Assembly (NCBI RefSeq): GCF_039540515.1
Contig: NZ_BAABFA010000010.1
Coordinates: 186,001-250,000, forward strand
Direction of reading: 5' to 3'
Source: Nemorincola caseinilytica
Lineage (GTDB): Bacteria > Bacteroidota > Bacteroidia > Chitinophagales > Chitinophagaceae
DNA length: 64,000 bases
Shown piece by piece: positions 7,557-15,845 of the stretch (the stretch's first letter is position 1; every line of letters begins with the position of its first letter). The notes beneath the pieces were generated by a model, which was not told where the DNA came from, ran no database searches, and was given only the letters and a program-made list of their open reading frames with translations. The translations under genes were made by a program, and so were the position numbers.

Positions 7557-8912
7557 ATGGCAGTAAAACTATTATTAGCTAACGACCACATAGAAGGTAT
7601 CCGTTATTACGATACCTACCGCAAGCATGGTGGCTATACCGCGGCCGAAAAGGCATTCAAGATGTCGCCGGCCGACATAGTGGAAGAGGTGAAGAAGAGC
7701 GGCCTGCGCGGCCGCGGCGGTGCAGGCTTCCCTACGGGTATGAAATGGAGCTTCCTGGCCAAGCCGGAGGGTGTACCCCGCCACCTGGTGTGTAATGCCG
7801 ACGAATCGGAGCCGGGCACCTTCAAGGACAGGTACCTGATGGAGTTCCATCCGCACCTGTTCATAGAGGGCCTGCTGATAAGCAGCTATGCGCTGGGCAG
7901 CAATGCCACCTATGTATACATACGCGGCGAGTATGCCTGGATACCCGATATACTGGAGCAAGCCATAGCCGAGGCCAAGAACAATGGCTGGCTGGGCAAG
8001 AACATACTCGGCTCGGGCTTTGACTGCGAGATATATGTGCACCGCGGTGCGGGCGCCTATATATGCGGCGAGGAAACGGCCCTGATAGAATCGCTGGAGG
8101 GCAAACGCGGTAACCCGCGCATGAAGCCGCCCTTCCCGGCCATACAGGGCGTATGGATGCGCCCCACGGTGGTGAACAATGTGGAAACACTGGCGGCCGT
8201 AGTACCCATCATCACCATGGGTGGCGATGAATATGCCAAGATAGGCGTGGGCAAGAGCACAGGTACCAAGCTGCTATCGGTATGCGGCAATGTGAACAAG
8301 CCCGGTGTATACGAGATAGATATGACCTGCTCTGTAGAGGAGTTCATATACAGCGACGAATACTGTGGCGGCATACCCAAGGGCCGCAACCTGAAGGCAT
8401 GTATACCGGGTGGCTCATCGGTACCTATAGTACCGGCAAACCTGCTGCTGAAGACCGCCAAGGGAGAGACAAGGTATATGAACTACGAGAGCCTGTCTGA
8501 CGGCGGCTTTGCTACCGGCACCATGATGGGGTCGGGCGGGTTCATAGTGCTGGACGACAGCCAGTGCGTAGTGCGCCACACCATGACGCTGGCACGCTTC
8601 TACACTCACGAAAGCTGCGGCCAGTGCAGCCCCTGCCGCGAGGGCACCGGCTGGATGTACAAGCTGCTGAAGAACATAGAATACGGAAAGGGTAAGATGA
8701 GCGATATAGACCTGCTGTGGGACATACAGCGGAAGATAGAGGGCAATACCATATGCCCGCTGGGCGATGCCGCCGCATGGCCTGTGGCCGCGGCCATACG
8801 CCACTTCCGCGACGAGTTCGAATGGCATATAAAGAACCCCGACGAGGCGCAGACACGCAACTATGGGCTGGCACACTATGCCGACCCCATACATGTACCT
8901 GCGAGTGTGTAG
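7557..8912 (+). CDS. nuoF: NADH-quinone oxidoreductase subunit F
   Basis: NuoF binds NADH and FMN and carries cluster N3, so it is the electron entry point of complex I. The 451-residue protein has the Gly-rich NADH/FMN loop GRGGAGFPTG at residues 52-61 and the acidic ESEPGTFKDR motif. The 4Fe-4S ligands are Cys354, Cys357 and Cys360 (SCGQCSPC), with Cys400 in ICPLGDAAAW. Length is normal. It begins about 75 bases after the NTF2-like gene and precedes nuoG by 33 bases. Its presence with nuoE argues that this complex I accepts NADH. Confidence 0.97.
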   Translation: MAVKLLLANDHIEGIRYYDTYRKHGGYTAAEKAFKMSPADIVEEVKKSGLRGRGGAGFPTGMKWSFLAKPEGVPRHLVCNADESEPGTFKDRYLMEFHPHLFIEGLLISSYALGSNATYVYIRGEYAWIPDILEQAIAEAKNNGWLGKNILGSGFDCEIYVHRGAGAYICGEETALIESLEGKRGNPRMKPPFPAIQGVWMRPTVVNNVETLAAVVPIITMGGDEYAKIGVGKSTGTKLLSVCGNVNKPGVYEIDMTCSVEEFIYSDEYCGGIPKGRNLKACIPGGSSVPIVPANLLLKTAKGETRYMNYESLSDGGFATGTMMGSGGFIVLDDSQCVVRHTMTLARFYTHESCGQCSPCREGTGWMYKLLKNIEYGKGKMSDIDLLWDIQRKIEGNTICPLGDAAAWPVAAAIRHFRDEFEWHIKNPDEAQTRNYGLAHYADPIHVPASV

Positions 8913-8945
8913 AATATTAGTTAGAACATTTAATTCTCGACATAT

Positions 8946-10040
8946 ATGTCAGAGCAGACACCGAATTTCAAAGTAACGATAGATAACATAAGTATAGAAG
9001 TGCCTGCGGGTACTACCATACTGAATGCGGCGCGTATGATAGGCGGCGATGTGACACCACCCGCCATGTGCTACTACAGCAAGCTGAAGAACAGCGGCGG
9101 TAAGTGCCGCACCTGCCTGGTAGAGGTAAGCAAGGGATCGGAGAAGGACCCGCGCCCCATGCCGAAGCTGGTGGCCAGCTGCCGTACCACGGTGATGGAC
9201 GGTATGGAGGTACGGAACATCACATCGCCCAAGGTGCTTGATGCGCGTAAGGGTGTGGTGGAGTTCCTGCTGCTGAACCACCCGCTGGACTGCCCCGTAT
9301 GCGACCAGGCCGGCGAGTGCGACCTGCAGGACCTGAGCTATGAGCATGGTGCAGAGAATACGCGCTACGAGTTCAAGCGCCGCACATTTGAGAAAGAAGA
9401 TATAGGCCCATACATATCGCTACACATGAACCGCTGTATCATGTGTTTCCGTTGCGTATACACTGCCGACCAGCTGACCGAAAGGCGCGAGCACGGTATA
9501 CTGGAGCGTGGCGACCACGCGCAGATAAGTACCCTGCTGGGCAAGGCGCTGGATAACGACTTCATAGGCAATGTGATAGATGTATGCCCCGTGGGCGCTC
9601 TCACGGACAAGACCTTCCGCTTCAAGAACCGCGTATGGTTCACAAAGCCGGTAGATGCATACTGCTCTTGCACCAAGTGCAGCGGCAAGGCCCGACTGTG
9701 GCTGAGGGGCGAAGAGGTGTTCCGCGTGACGGCCCGAAAGGACCAGTGGGGCGAGGTAGAGGACTGGATATGCAATGAGTGCCGGTTTGAAAGGAAGTCG
9801 ACAAAGGACTGGGTGATAGAGGGCCCAACGAAAGTATCGCGCAGCAGCGTGATAGCGCAGGGCCACTACCAGGGCAACGTGGGTACCACAGCATCGCCGG
9901 TACTGATAGACAAAGTGATAGGCAAACAACCCAAATATACCCTGGACATACATAATATAAGTGATGTGAACCGGCCCGAGATAGAACTGTCGAAGATAGA
10001 AGGCCCGGCACACTCGGATGATTTCAAGGCTAATAAGTAG
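8946..10040 (+). CDS. nuoG: NADH-quinone oxidoreductase subunit G, short form
   Basis: This 364-residue protein holds the iron-sulfur relay of NuoG. Ligands are Cys42, Cys54, Cys57 and Cys79 for the 2Fe-2S cluster; His112, Cys116, Cys119 and Cys125 for the His-ligated cluster; and Cys164, Cys167, Cys170 and Cys214 for the next. A further Cys set (240, 242, 245, 276, 279) resembles the start of the molybdopterin-type domain, but the large C-terminal domain of classical NuoG (often 700-900 residues in total) is absent. The last 80 residues are a short tail. No frameshift was seen, and such short forms are known in Bacteroidota. The last base of its stop codon is the first base of the GTG that opens the decayed gene behind it. 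Confidence 0.93.
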   Translation: MSEQTPNFKVTIDNISIEVPAGTTILNAARMIGGDVTPPAMCYYSKLKNSGGKCRTCLVEVSKGSEKDPRPMPKLVASCRTTVMDGMEVRNITSPKVLDARKGVVEFLLLNHPLDCPVCDQAGECDLQDLSYEHGAENTRYEFKRRTFEKEDIGPYISLHMNRCIMCFRCVYTADQLTERREHGILERGDHAQISTLLGKALDNDFIGNVIDVCPVGALTDKTFRFKNRVWFTKPVDAYCSCTKCSGKARLWLRGEEVFRVTARKDQWGEVEDWICNECRFERKSTKDWVIEGPTKVSRSSVIAQGHYQGNVGTTASPVLIDKVIGKQPKYTLDIHNISDVNRPEIELSKIEGPAHSDDFKANK

Positions 10041-10237
10041 TGATACTGACCATCGAACATATCAAAAAGGTAATAACTGACTACTTTGCACAGAAGCCGG
10101 TGAAGAGGGTTTGGCTGTTCGGGTCGTATGCGCGGGTCGAGGCCGATGAGATAGCGATGTGGATGTGCTGGTGGACCATAAAACCTTTTATAGATACCGA
10201 TAAGCAGATAATATATGAAAGGGACGCTTCCAGATAG
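10040..10237 (+). pseudogene. Decayed MntA-type nucleotidyltransferase
   Basis: The frame opens with IKKVITDYFAQKPVKRVWLFGSYARVEADE, clearly similar to the intact MntA at 11456. After this it shifts: the expected SDVDVLVD stretch is readable only in another frame from about 10150. The original frame then resumes with KPFIDTDKQIIYERD, which resembles the C-terminus of such proteins. The middle of the protein is missing. This means a frameshift plus an internal deletion, and the active-site Asp pair is out of frame with the GS motif. A further 33-codon open stretch ending at 10350 was not recognised. It is a relic between nuoG and nuoH. Confidence 0.75.
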
Positions 10238-10357
10238 TGTAAGGGTTCGAAGCACATAAAGATCATTTGGGAATCGGCAAGCATATTTGTGCCAATATTG
10301 AAAAAGGAAATAGGATCGATAAGGCTAAACTGACTACATTTTTTAACTAACTAAAAT

Positions 10358-10365
10358 TACTTTTG
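10358..10365 (+). promoter_or_regulatory. TAnnTTTG element just before nuoH
   Basis: TACTTTTG at 10358-10365 matches the Bacteroidota -7 element. It ends 6 bases before the nuoH ATG at 10372, so a transcript from here would be nearly leaderless. No clear TTG is at the usual -33 distance. Confidence 0.35.
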
Positions 10366-10371
10366 CGCAGT

Positions 10372-11445
10372 ATGATGCTATTACAGATAGATGCGGCGTT
10401 GATAATAGAAAAGCTCATCCTTATATCGGCGATACTGGGTGTATCGCTGGGTATAGCCATGTATGCAACATGGGGTGAGCGCAAGGTGGCTGCCATTATG
10501 CAGGACCGTATAGGCCCCAACCGTGCGGGTCCGATGGGACTGTTGCTGCCACTGGCCGATGGTCTGAAGCTGTTCTTCAAAGAGGAGATCATACCCGACC
10601 GCTCTACGCGTTTCATATTCATACTGGGACCATGCCTGGCCATGCTTACCGCCCTTATGACCAGCGCTGTAGTGCCCTGGGCGCCCGACTATACTACGGC
10701 CAGCGGTCATACTATAGCCTTCCAGGTGGCCGATATAAACATAGGTATCCTTTTCGTGTTCGGCGTAGTGAGTCTGGGTGTATATGGCGTGATGCTGGGC
10801 GGCTGGGCATCGAACAATAAATTCTCGCTGCTGAGTAGCATACGCGCTGCATCTCAGGCCATATCTTACGAGCTGGCCATGGGCATCAGCCTGATAGCCC
10901 TGCTGATGATGACGGGCTCGCTGAGCCTGCGCGATATAGTAGCACAGCAGCATGGCTTCTGGGAACATGGTTATTTTACCTGGAACTTCTTCAAGCAGCC
11001 CGTTGGTTTCGTCATATTTCTGACCTGCGCTTTTGCAGAGCTGAACCGTGCGCCCTTCGATCTGCCGGAGTGCGAGAGCGAACTGAACATGGGCTACCAC
11101 CAGGAATATTCGTCGATGAAGCTGGGCTTTTACCTGTTCGCAGAGTATATAAACCTGTTCGTGAGCTCGGCTATAATAATCACCCTGTACTTTGGAGGCT
11201 ATAACTTCCCCTTCATGGACCAGGTGGCTGCACATGCAGGCCCGCTAATGTTCAGCATCATATGTATGCTGGTACTTATAACCAAGGTGATAGGCATGAT
11301 ACTGTTCTTCATGTTCATTCGCTGGACGCTGCCCCGTTTCAGGTACGACCAGCTGATGAAACTGGGATGGCGGTCGCTGATACCCCTGGCACTGGCAAAT
11401 ATGGTGATAACTGGTGCACTGATATTGTGGGTGTTCAAAAGCTAG
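10372..11445 (+). CDS. nuoH: NADH-quinone oxidoreductase subunit H
   Basis: NuoH is the membrane subunit that links the peripheral arm to the proton channels and helps form the quinone chamber. The 357-residue protein has about eight transmembrane helices. Conserved motifs are ERKVAAIMQDRIGPNRAGPMGLLLPLADGLKLFFKE near residues 39-74 and a loop with AELNRAPFDLPECESELNMGYHQEYSSMKLG near 223-253. Start candidates are adjacent ATGs at 10372 and 10375; I chose the first. It follows the decayed nucleotidyltransferase and precedes the MntA/HepT pair by 10 bases. Confidence 0.96.
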   Translation: MMLLQIDAALIIEKLILISAILGVSLGIAMYATWGERKVAAIMQDRIGPNRAGPMGLLLPLADGLKLFFKEEIIPDRSTRFIFILGPCLAMLTALMTSAVVPWAPDYTTASGHTIAFQVADINIGILFVFGVVSLGVYGVMLGGWASNNKFSLLSSIRAASQAISYELAMGISLIALLMMTGSLSLRDIVAQQHGFWEHGYFTWNFFKQPVGFVIFLTCAFAELNRAPFDLPECESELNMGYHQEYSSMKLGFYLFAEYINLFVSSAIIITLYFGGYNFPFMDQVAAHAGPLMFSIICMLVLITKVIGMILFFMFIRWTLPRFRYDQLMKLGWRSLIPLALANMVITGALILWVFKS

Positions 11446-11455
11446 AGACCGAAGA

Positions 11456-11752
11456 ATGCTGACCGTGCAACAAATAAAAGATACCGTTACCGACTATTTC
11501 AAAGATAAGCCGGTAAGAAGGGTATATTTGTTCGGGTCTTACGCAAGAGGAGAGGCGAATGAGAAGAGCGATATAGACATATTGTTCTCGCTGGCAGAAA
11601 ATACCCGGATAAACTATTTTGGGCTGGCGCAATACCTCGTGGACCTGGAAAGCAGATTTTTGAATAAGGTGGACATGGTGGAAGAGGAACACATATACCC
11701 CAGGTTGAAAAAATATATAGACAGAGATAAGATATTGCTGTTCTCTAAATGA
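11456..11752 (+). CDS. mntA: MntA-type antitoxin (minimal nucleotidyltransferase)
   Basis: MntA-type proteins are minimal nucleotidyltransferases that inactivate the HEPN toxin HepT by adding AMP groups. This 98-residue protein has the complete GSX10DXD active site: Gly27-Ser28 (FGSYARGE), then Asp39 and Asp41 (SDIDILF). A third acidic position is likely in KVDMVEEEH. It overlaps hepT by four bases (ATGA), so translation is probably coupled. The pair lies between nuoH and nuoI, in the operon direction. The related relic at 10040 shows that a similar gene was once inserted nearby. Confidence 0.9.
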   Translation: MLTVQQIKDTVTDYFKDKPVRRVYLFGSYARGEANEKSDIDILFSLAENTRINYFGLAQYLVDLESRFLNKVDMVEEEHIYPRLKKYIDRDKILLFSK

Positions 11753-12126
11753 TAAGCAGTTTGAAACGAGATGATGCCATTTATGTAGAACGGATAATAG
11801 AAGCTATAGACCAAATATTTGTGTTCATTGGCGATGCAGATGAAGACAAGTTCTTAAGGAACAGAATGATGTGCGATGCCTGCCTGATGCAGCTTGTGGT
11901 AATAGGAGAGAACGGAGGGAAGGTATCACAGGAGAATAAGGAGAGGTTCAGTGAAGTGCAATGGCAGTTGATGAAAGCAGCCCGGAATTTTTTCGCTCAT
12001 GCGTATGAATTCACCGACTGGAATAGAGTATGGGACACCATCAATACGATCTTGCCTTCATTGAAAGTGAAATTGGAGAACATATTAGACATTCTTGAAA
12101 AAGAAAGAGATGCAGAAACTAACTAA
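11749..12126 (+). CDS. hepT: HepT-like HEPN toxin (DUF86)
   Basis: HepT toxins are HEPN-fold RNases. The 125-residue protein has the defining RX4HXY motif as Arg79-Asn-Phe-Phe-Ala-His84-Ala-Tyr86, where the tyrosine is the known AMPylation target of MntA partners. The N-terminal helices (AIYVERIIEAIDQIFVFIG) and the ENGGKVSQENKERF segment fit DUF86. Catalytic residues look intact, so a functional type VII toxin-antitoxin module is plausible. Its 3' end overlaps the nuoI start by 17 bases, so complex I translation could be linked to the module (inference). Confidence 0.9.
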   Translation: MISSLKRDDAIYVERIIEAIDQIFVFIGDADEDKFLRNRMMCDACLMQLVVIGENGGKVSQENKERFSEVQWQLMKAARNFFAHAYEFTDWNRVWDTINTILPSLKVKLENILDILEKERDAETN

Positions 12127-12619
12127 CAGAGCAGTACAGATAGACCGCAGTCCGATGACCTTTGCGGAGCGGGCCTACCTGCCTGCTATAGCCAAAGGAC
12201 TGGGCACTACGCTGAGCCACATATTCAAGAAGAAGGCAACAGTGAGCTACCCCGAGGTGAAGCGTCCGTTCAGCCCGGTATTCCGTGGGCTGCATGTGCT
12301 GAACCGTGATGAGAACGGTGCCGAGCGCTGCACCGCATGCGGCCTGTGCGCACTGGCATGCCCTGCAGAGGCCATAACCATGGAGGCAGCAGAGCGCAAA
12401 CCCGGAGAGGAGAAGCTGTACCGCGAAGAGAAATATGCCGCCAAGTACGAGATAAATATGCTGCGCTGCATATTCTGCGGCTACTGCGAAGAAGCCTGCC
12501 CCAAAGATGCCGTTTACCTGTCGGAGACAGTAATGCCATCCAATTACGACCGTGCGGGCTTTATATATAAAAAAGAAGACCTCCTTATACCTCATCCACA
12601 TAAAAAAGACGCTAAATAG
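12110..12619 (+). CDS. nuoI: NADH-quinone oxidoreductase subunit I
   Basis: NuoI carries the two 4Fe-4S clusters N6a and N6b in the connecting arm of complex I. The 169-residue protein has two ferredoxin-type motifs: CTACGLCALACP at about residues 72-83 and CIFCGYCEEACP near 118-129. The ATG at 12110 has a purine-rich AAGAAAGAG just upstream and gives family length. It overlaps the hepT 3' end. A charged tail with HPHKKDAK ends the protein, and nuoJ follows two bases after the stop. Confidence 0.95.
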   Translation: MQKLTNRAVQIDRSPMTFAERAYLPAIAKGLGTTLSHIFKKKATVSYPEVKRPFSPVFRGLHVLNRDENGAERCTACGLCALACPAEAITMEAAERKPGEEKLYREEKYAAKYEINMLRCIFCGYCEEACPKDAVYLSETVMPSNYDRAGFIYKKEDLLIPHPHKKDAK

Positions 12620-12621
12620 AA

Positions 12622-13149
12622 ATGAGTATCCACGACCTTTTATTCTGGCTGATATCAGCGATGGCCGTAGGGTGCGCACTAGGGGTGATACTCAGTCGTA
12701 ACCCGGTGAACAGTGTACTGTTCCTTATAGCTACTTTTTTTGCCGTATCGGGGCATTACTTCCTGCTCAATGCCCAGTTTCTGGGTATAGTGAACCTGAT
12801 AGTATATGCGGGCGCCATAATGGTGCTGTTCCTCTTCGTGATAATGCTGATGAACCTGAATGCCGATGTGGAGCCGCAAAAAGGGCACCTGGTGCAACTG
12901 GCGGGCATCATATCGGGCGGGGCACTGTTCCTGGTATTGCTGGCGGCCATACATACGGCATCGCCGGTGAACATAGACAAGCAACCTATAGATATAGGGC
13001 TTATAGACAACCTGGGCAAGGTGCTGTTCAAGGAATATGTGCTGCCGTTCGAGATAAGCAGTGTCCTCTTCCTGAGTGCGATGATAGGCGCCGTGGTGAT
13101 AGGTAAGAAAGAAGACACCCCCGCCCCTAAAGGGGAGGTGAACTCTTAA
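12622..13149 (+). CDS. nuoJ: NADH-quinone oxidoreductase subunit J
   Basis: NuoJ is a five-helix membrane subunit of complex I. The 175-residue protein has the family's first helices (GVILSRNPVNSVLFLIATFFAVSGHYFLL) and the conserved IVYAGAIMVLFLFVIMLMNL segment near residues 58-77. The final ten residues (EDTPAPKGEVNS) are encoded by a GC-rich palindromic repeat (CCCCTAAAGGGG) also found in intergenic spots of this operon. This suggests the 3' end was rewritten by the repeat. A DUF559 gene lies between it and nuoK. Confidence 0.94.
   Translation: MSIHDLLFWLISAMAVGCALGVILSRNPVNSVLFLIATFFAVSGHYFLLNAQFLGIVNLIVYAGAIMVLFLFVIMLMNLNADVEPQKGHLVQLAGIISGGALFLVLLAAIHTASPVNIDKQPIDIGLIDNLGKVLFKEYVLPFEISSVLFLSAMIGAVVIGKKEDTPAPKGEVNS
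13118..13146. repeat. CCCCTAAAGGGGAGGTGA repeat inside the nuoJ 3' end
   Basis: The stretch has GCCCCTAAAGGGGAGGTGAACTC. It contains the same palindromic core as the repeat at 13557-13578 on the other side of the DUF559 gene. Its GGGGAGGTGA arm matches the repeat at 33784-33830. It lies within the nuoJ coding sequence. Confidence 0.65.
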
Positions 13150-13169
13150 CGAGCAAAGGCCGTTGCGAG

Positions 13170-13556
13170 ATGGAAAAGAAAATGTTCTACGGCGCGACAA
13201 ATTTGATATTTGATAACGCTAGAAAATTAAGAAACGACCTTACAAATGCAGAACTAGTTTTGTGGGGCTATTTAAAACAAAGACCATTAGGATATAAGTT
13301 TAGAAGACAACACCCATTAGGAATATATATTGCTGACTTTTACTGTCACGCGTTGAAATTGGTAATAGAAGTTGATGGAAGCGTACATGAAGATCCCGAG
13401 ATGGCGGAGAAAGATAAAGTAAGACAAGACATTATAAATTCTTTAGGCGTAAAAATGATACGCTTCCGGAATGAAGAAGTAGAAAAACGACTAGAAACGG
13501 TCATAGACAAAATAGAAAACCATATTATTAACAACAGATCGCCGAAGGCGATATAA
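13170..13556 (+). CDS. DUF559 endonuclease-domain protein (Vsr-like fold)
   Basis: This 128-residue protein belongs to DUF559, a Vsr/PD-(D/E)XK-like nuclease family. Landmarks are NARKLRNDLTNAELVLWGYLKQRPLGYKFRRQHPLGIYIADFYC, with Asp56 in the ADFYC motif, and LVIEVDGSVHE with Glu67 and Asp69, matching the expected catalytic acids. Length is typical. The gene is strongly AT-rich beside nuoJ and nuoK and is bracketed by CCCCTAAAGGGG repeats. It looks like a recent insertion in the operon. No partner methylase is present. Confidence 0.9.
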   Translation: MEKKMFYGATNLIFDNARKLRNDLTNAELVLWGYLKQRPLGYKFRRQHPLGIYIADFYCHALKLVIEVDGSVHEDPEMAEKDKVRQDIINSLGVKMIRFRNEEVEKRLETVIDKIENHIINNRSPKAI

Positions 13557-13578
13557 AAGCCCCTTTAGGGGTTGGGGT
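13557..13578. repeat. CCCCTTTAGGGGTTGGGGT repeat abutting nuoK
   Basis: AAGCCCCTTTAGGGGTTGGGGT begins just after the DUF559 stop and ends directly at the nuoK ATG. It is the cleanest copy of the family also seen at 2714, 15846 (inverted) and 15943. Confidence 0.75.
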
Positions 13579-13884
13579 ATGCCGGTAAATTCGACACATT
13601 ACATCTTTCTGAGCCTGTTGCTATTCTCGATAGGCATAATGGGCGCGCTGATGCGGCGCAATGCCATTATCATATTCATGTGCATAGAGCTGATGCTGAA
13701 CGCGGTGAACCTGCTGCTGGTGGCATTCTCTAAAATGTATGTAGATACGAACGCACAGCTTTTTGTATTCTTTATAATGGTGGTGGCCGCTGCCGAGGTG
13801 GCCGTGGGACTTGCAGTGATAGTGATGATGTACCGTAAGGTACACTCGGTGGATATCAATATACTGAACAGATTGAAACACTGA
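13579..13884 (+). CDS. nuoK: NADH-quinone oxidoreductase subunit K
   Basis: NuoK is a three-helix membrane subunit of the proton-pumping arm. The 101-residue protein has the conserved glutamates in helix 2 (MCIELMLNAVNLLLVAFS, Glu about residue 36) and helix 3 (AAAEVAVGLAVIVMMYRK, Glu about 72). The start codon directly follows a GGGGTTGGGGT repeat arm, and no ordinary leader exists between the repeat and the ATG. Confidence 0.95.
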   Translation: MPVNSTHYIFLSLLLFSIGIMGALMRRNAIIIFMCIELMLNAVNLLLVAFSKMYVDTNAQLFVFFIMVVAAAEVAVGLAVIVMMYRKVHSVDINILNRLKH

Positions 13885-13934
13885 TCGCTACCCTATGGGG
13901 TGGTGTGTATAAATTAATTAACATGTAAAGTTTC

Positions 13935-13955
13935 GCTACGGCGAAAATTTTGGGT
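13935..13955. repeat. TTTCGCTACGGCGAAA hairpin before nuoL
   Basis: TTTCGC-TACG-GCGAAA is a perfect short hairpin ending shortly before the nuoL ATG. A related CCGCTACGGCGG hairpin precedes nuoN at about 17512-17523, so the two operon genes share this leader motif. Confidence 0.55.
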
Positions 13956-13958
13956 CAT

Positions 13959-15845
13959 ATGTCTCATATCGTTTACCTGGTACCGTTATTTCCGTTGATA
14001 GGATTCCTTATCAATGGTCTCTTCTGGAAAAGTATGCCTAAGTCGCTTGGCGGCGCCATAGGCTCACTGGCCATACTGGCATCATTCATCGTTTCCCTCG
14101 GTATATTCTTCGAGGTGAGGAGCGCCGGCTTCCATGGCCCTGTTATCGTGCGCCTGTTCGATTTCATCAGCTCGGGCACGCTGCATGTACCCTTTGCCTT
14201 CCAGGTAGATGCGCTCTCGTCGCTTTTCCTGCTCATTATAACGGGTGTGGGTTTCCTGATACACGTTTATTCTACCTCTTATATGCACGAGGATGAGGGC
14301 ATGGTGAAATATTTCGCCTACCTGAACCTCTTTGTGTTCTCGATGCTGCTGCTGGTACTGGGCGCCAACTATGTGATCATGTTCATAGGCTGGGAAGGTG
14401 TGGGCCTCTGCTCTTACCTGCTCATAGGCTTCTGGTTCAAGAACCGCGACTATACCAATGCTGCCAAAAAGGCCTTTGTGATGAACCGTATAGGCGATCT
14501 TGGCTTCCTGGTGGGTATGCTGCTGGTGCTGTTCCACTTCGGCACCCTGTCTTACAAAGAGCTTTTCGGAATGATGAACAGTGGTGTATCGGTATCGCCA
14601 TCGGTGTATAACTGGATAGCGCTCTGCTTCTTCATAGGCGCTACCGGCAAGAGTGCGCAGATACCCCTGTATACCTGGCTGCCCGATGCGATGGCCGGTC
14701 CTACACCGGTATCGGCACTGATACATGCCGCTACCATGGTGACGGCGGGTATATACATGATAGCCCGCAGTGGTGTACTGTATAGCCTCACCCCGGGCGT
14801 GCTGCATGTAGTGGCCTTCATAGGGCTGGCCACGGCCATAGTGGCGGCCACCATAGCCATTTGCCAGTATGACATCAAAAAAGTGCTGGCCTACTCTACC
14901 GTGAGCCAACTGGGTTTCATGTTCCTGGCGCTGGGCGTGGGCGCATATACTACGGCCGTATTCCACGTTATGACGCATGCCTTCTTCAAAGCCCTTCTGT
15001 TCCTGGGTTCGGGCAGTGTGATACATGCTATGGGCGGCGAACAGGACATACGCAAGATGGGCGGCCTGGGCAAGCATATGCCCGTGACCAGGGCCACCTT
15101 CCTGATAGGCTGCCTGGCCATATCGGGTATACCCGGCCTGTCGGGCTTTTTCTCTAAGGATGAGATACTGGCCAATGTTTTCGGGCACAGCGCCGTACTG
15201 TACATATTTGCCGTAATGGCAGCCATGATGACGGCCTTCTACATGTTCCGCCTGTATTTCTACACCTTTGGTGGCAAGTTCCGCGGTACAGAGGAGCAGC
15301 ACCATCACCTGCACGAGAGCCCTGCGGCCATGACCATACCACTGGTGGTGCTGGCACTGCTATCGATAGTAGGTGGCTATGTAGGCCTGCCATCGGTAAT
15401 GAGCCATCACAATGCGTTCGCATCATTCCTGGCACCTGTAGTGAAGAACTTCGGCGTACATCATCTATCGCACGGTACCGAGTGGGGATTGATGGGATTG
15501 TCTGTAGCCGTATCTGTGATAATGATAGGCGTGGCCTACTCTACCACCCGCAATGTGGAATTCAAAGAGAACACAGGCCTTGCCAAGGTACTGGAGAACA
15601 AGTGGTATATAGATGAGCTATATGACGCTACTATAGTGCGCCCGCTGGCAGCGCTTTCGAAGCTGATGGACACATGGGCCGAAAGGCGTGGTATAGACGG
15701 CATAGTGAATGGCGTGGGCAAGACCGTGCGCTGGGGCGGCGACAGGCTGCGCCTGCTGCAGTCGGGCCATGTGGGCTCTTACATATTCGTGATGGTACTG
15801 GGCATTGTGATATTGTTCACTATAAGTTTCTTTTGGGTAAAATAG
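13959..15845 (+). CDS. nuoL: NADH-quinone oxidoreductase subunit L
   Basis: NuoL is the distal antiporter-like subunit of complex I with the long lateral helix. The 628-residue protein has about sixteen transmembrane helices. Key motifs are GWEGVGLCSYLLIGFW (Glu about residue 144, the proton-path glutamate) and the PLYTWLPDAMAGPTPVSALIHAATMVTAGIYM segment near 235-265. Lys and His residues typical of the channel are present. A short in-frame extension from a TTG exists, but the ATG at 13959 fits family length. The C-terminal helix HVGSYIFVMVLG is retained. Confidence 0.96.
   Translation: MSHIVYLVPLFPLIGFLINGLFWKSMPKSLGGAIGSLAILASFIVSLGIFFEVRSAGFHGPVIVRLFDFISSGTLHVPFAFQVDALSSLFLLIITGVGFLIHVYSTSYMHEDEGMVKYFAYLNLFVFSMLLLVLGANYVIMFIGWEGVGLCSYLLIGFWFKNRDYTNAAKKAFVMNRIGDLGFLVGMLLVLFHFGTLSYKELFGMMNSGVSVSPSVYNWIALCFFIGATGKSAQIPLYTWLPDAMAGPTPVSALIHAATMVTAGIYMIARSGVLYSLTPGVLHVVAFIGLATAIVAATIAICQYDIKKVLAYSTVSQLGFMFLALGVGAYTTAVFHVMTHAFFKALLFLGSGSVIHAMGGEQDIRKMGGLGKHMPVTRATFLIGCLAISGIPGLSGFFSKDEILANVFGHSAVLYIFAVMAAMMTAFYMFRLYFYTFGGKFRGTEEQHHHLHESPAAMTIPLVVLALLSIVGGYVGLPSVMSHHNAFASFLAPVVKNFGVHHLSHGTEWGLMGLSVAVSVIMIGVAYSTTRNVEFKENTGLAKVLENKWYIDELYDATIVRPLAALSKLMDTWAERRGIDGIVNGVGKTVRWGGDRLRLLQSGHVGSYIFVMVLGIVILFTISFFWVK

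Noticed and set aside
14082..15314. 410-codon minus-strand frame inside nuoL
   Set aside because: It is Tyr-, His- and Gln-rich, lacks any motif and lies entirely within nuoL, so it is a codon-bias shadow.
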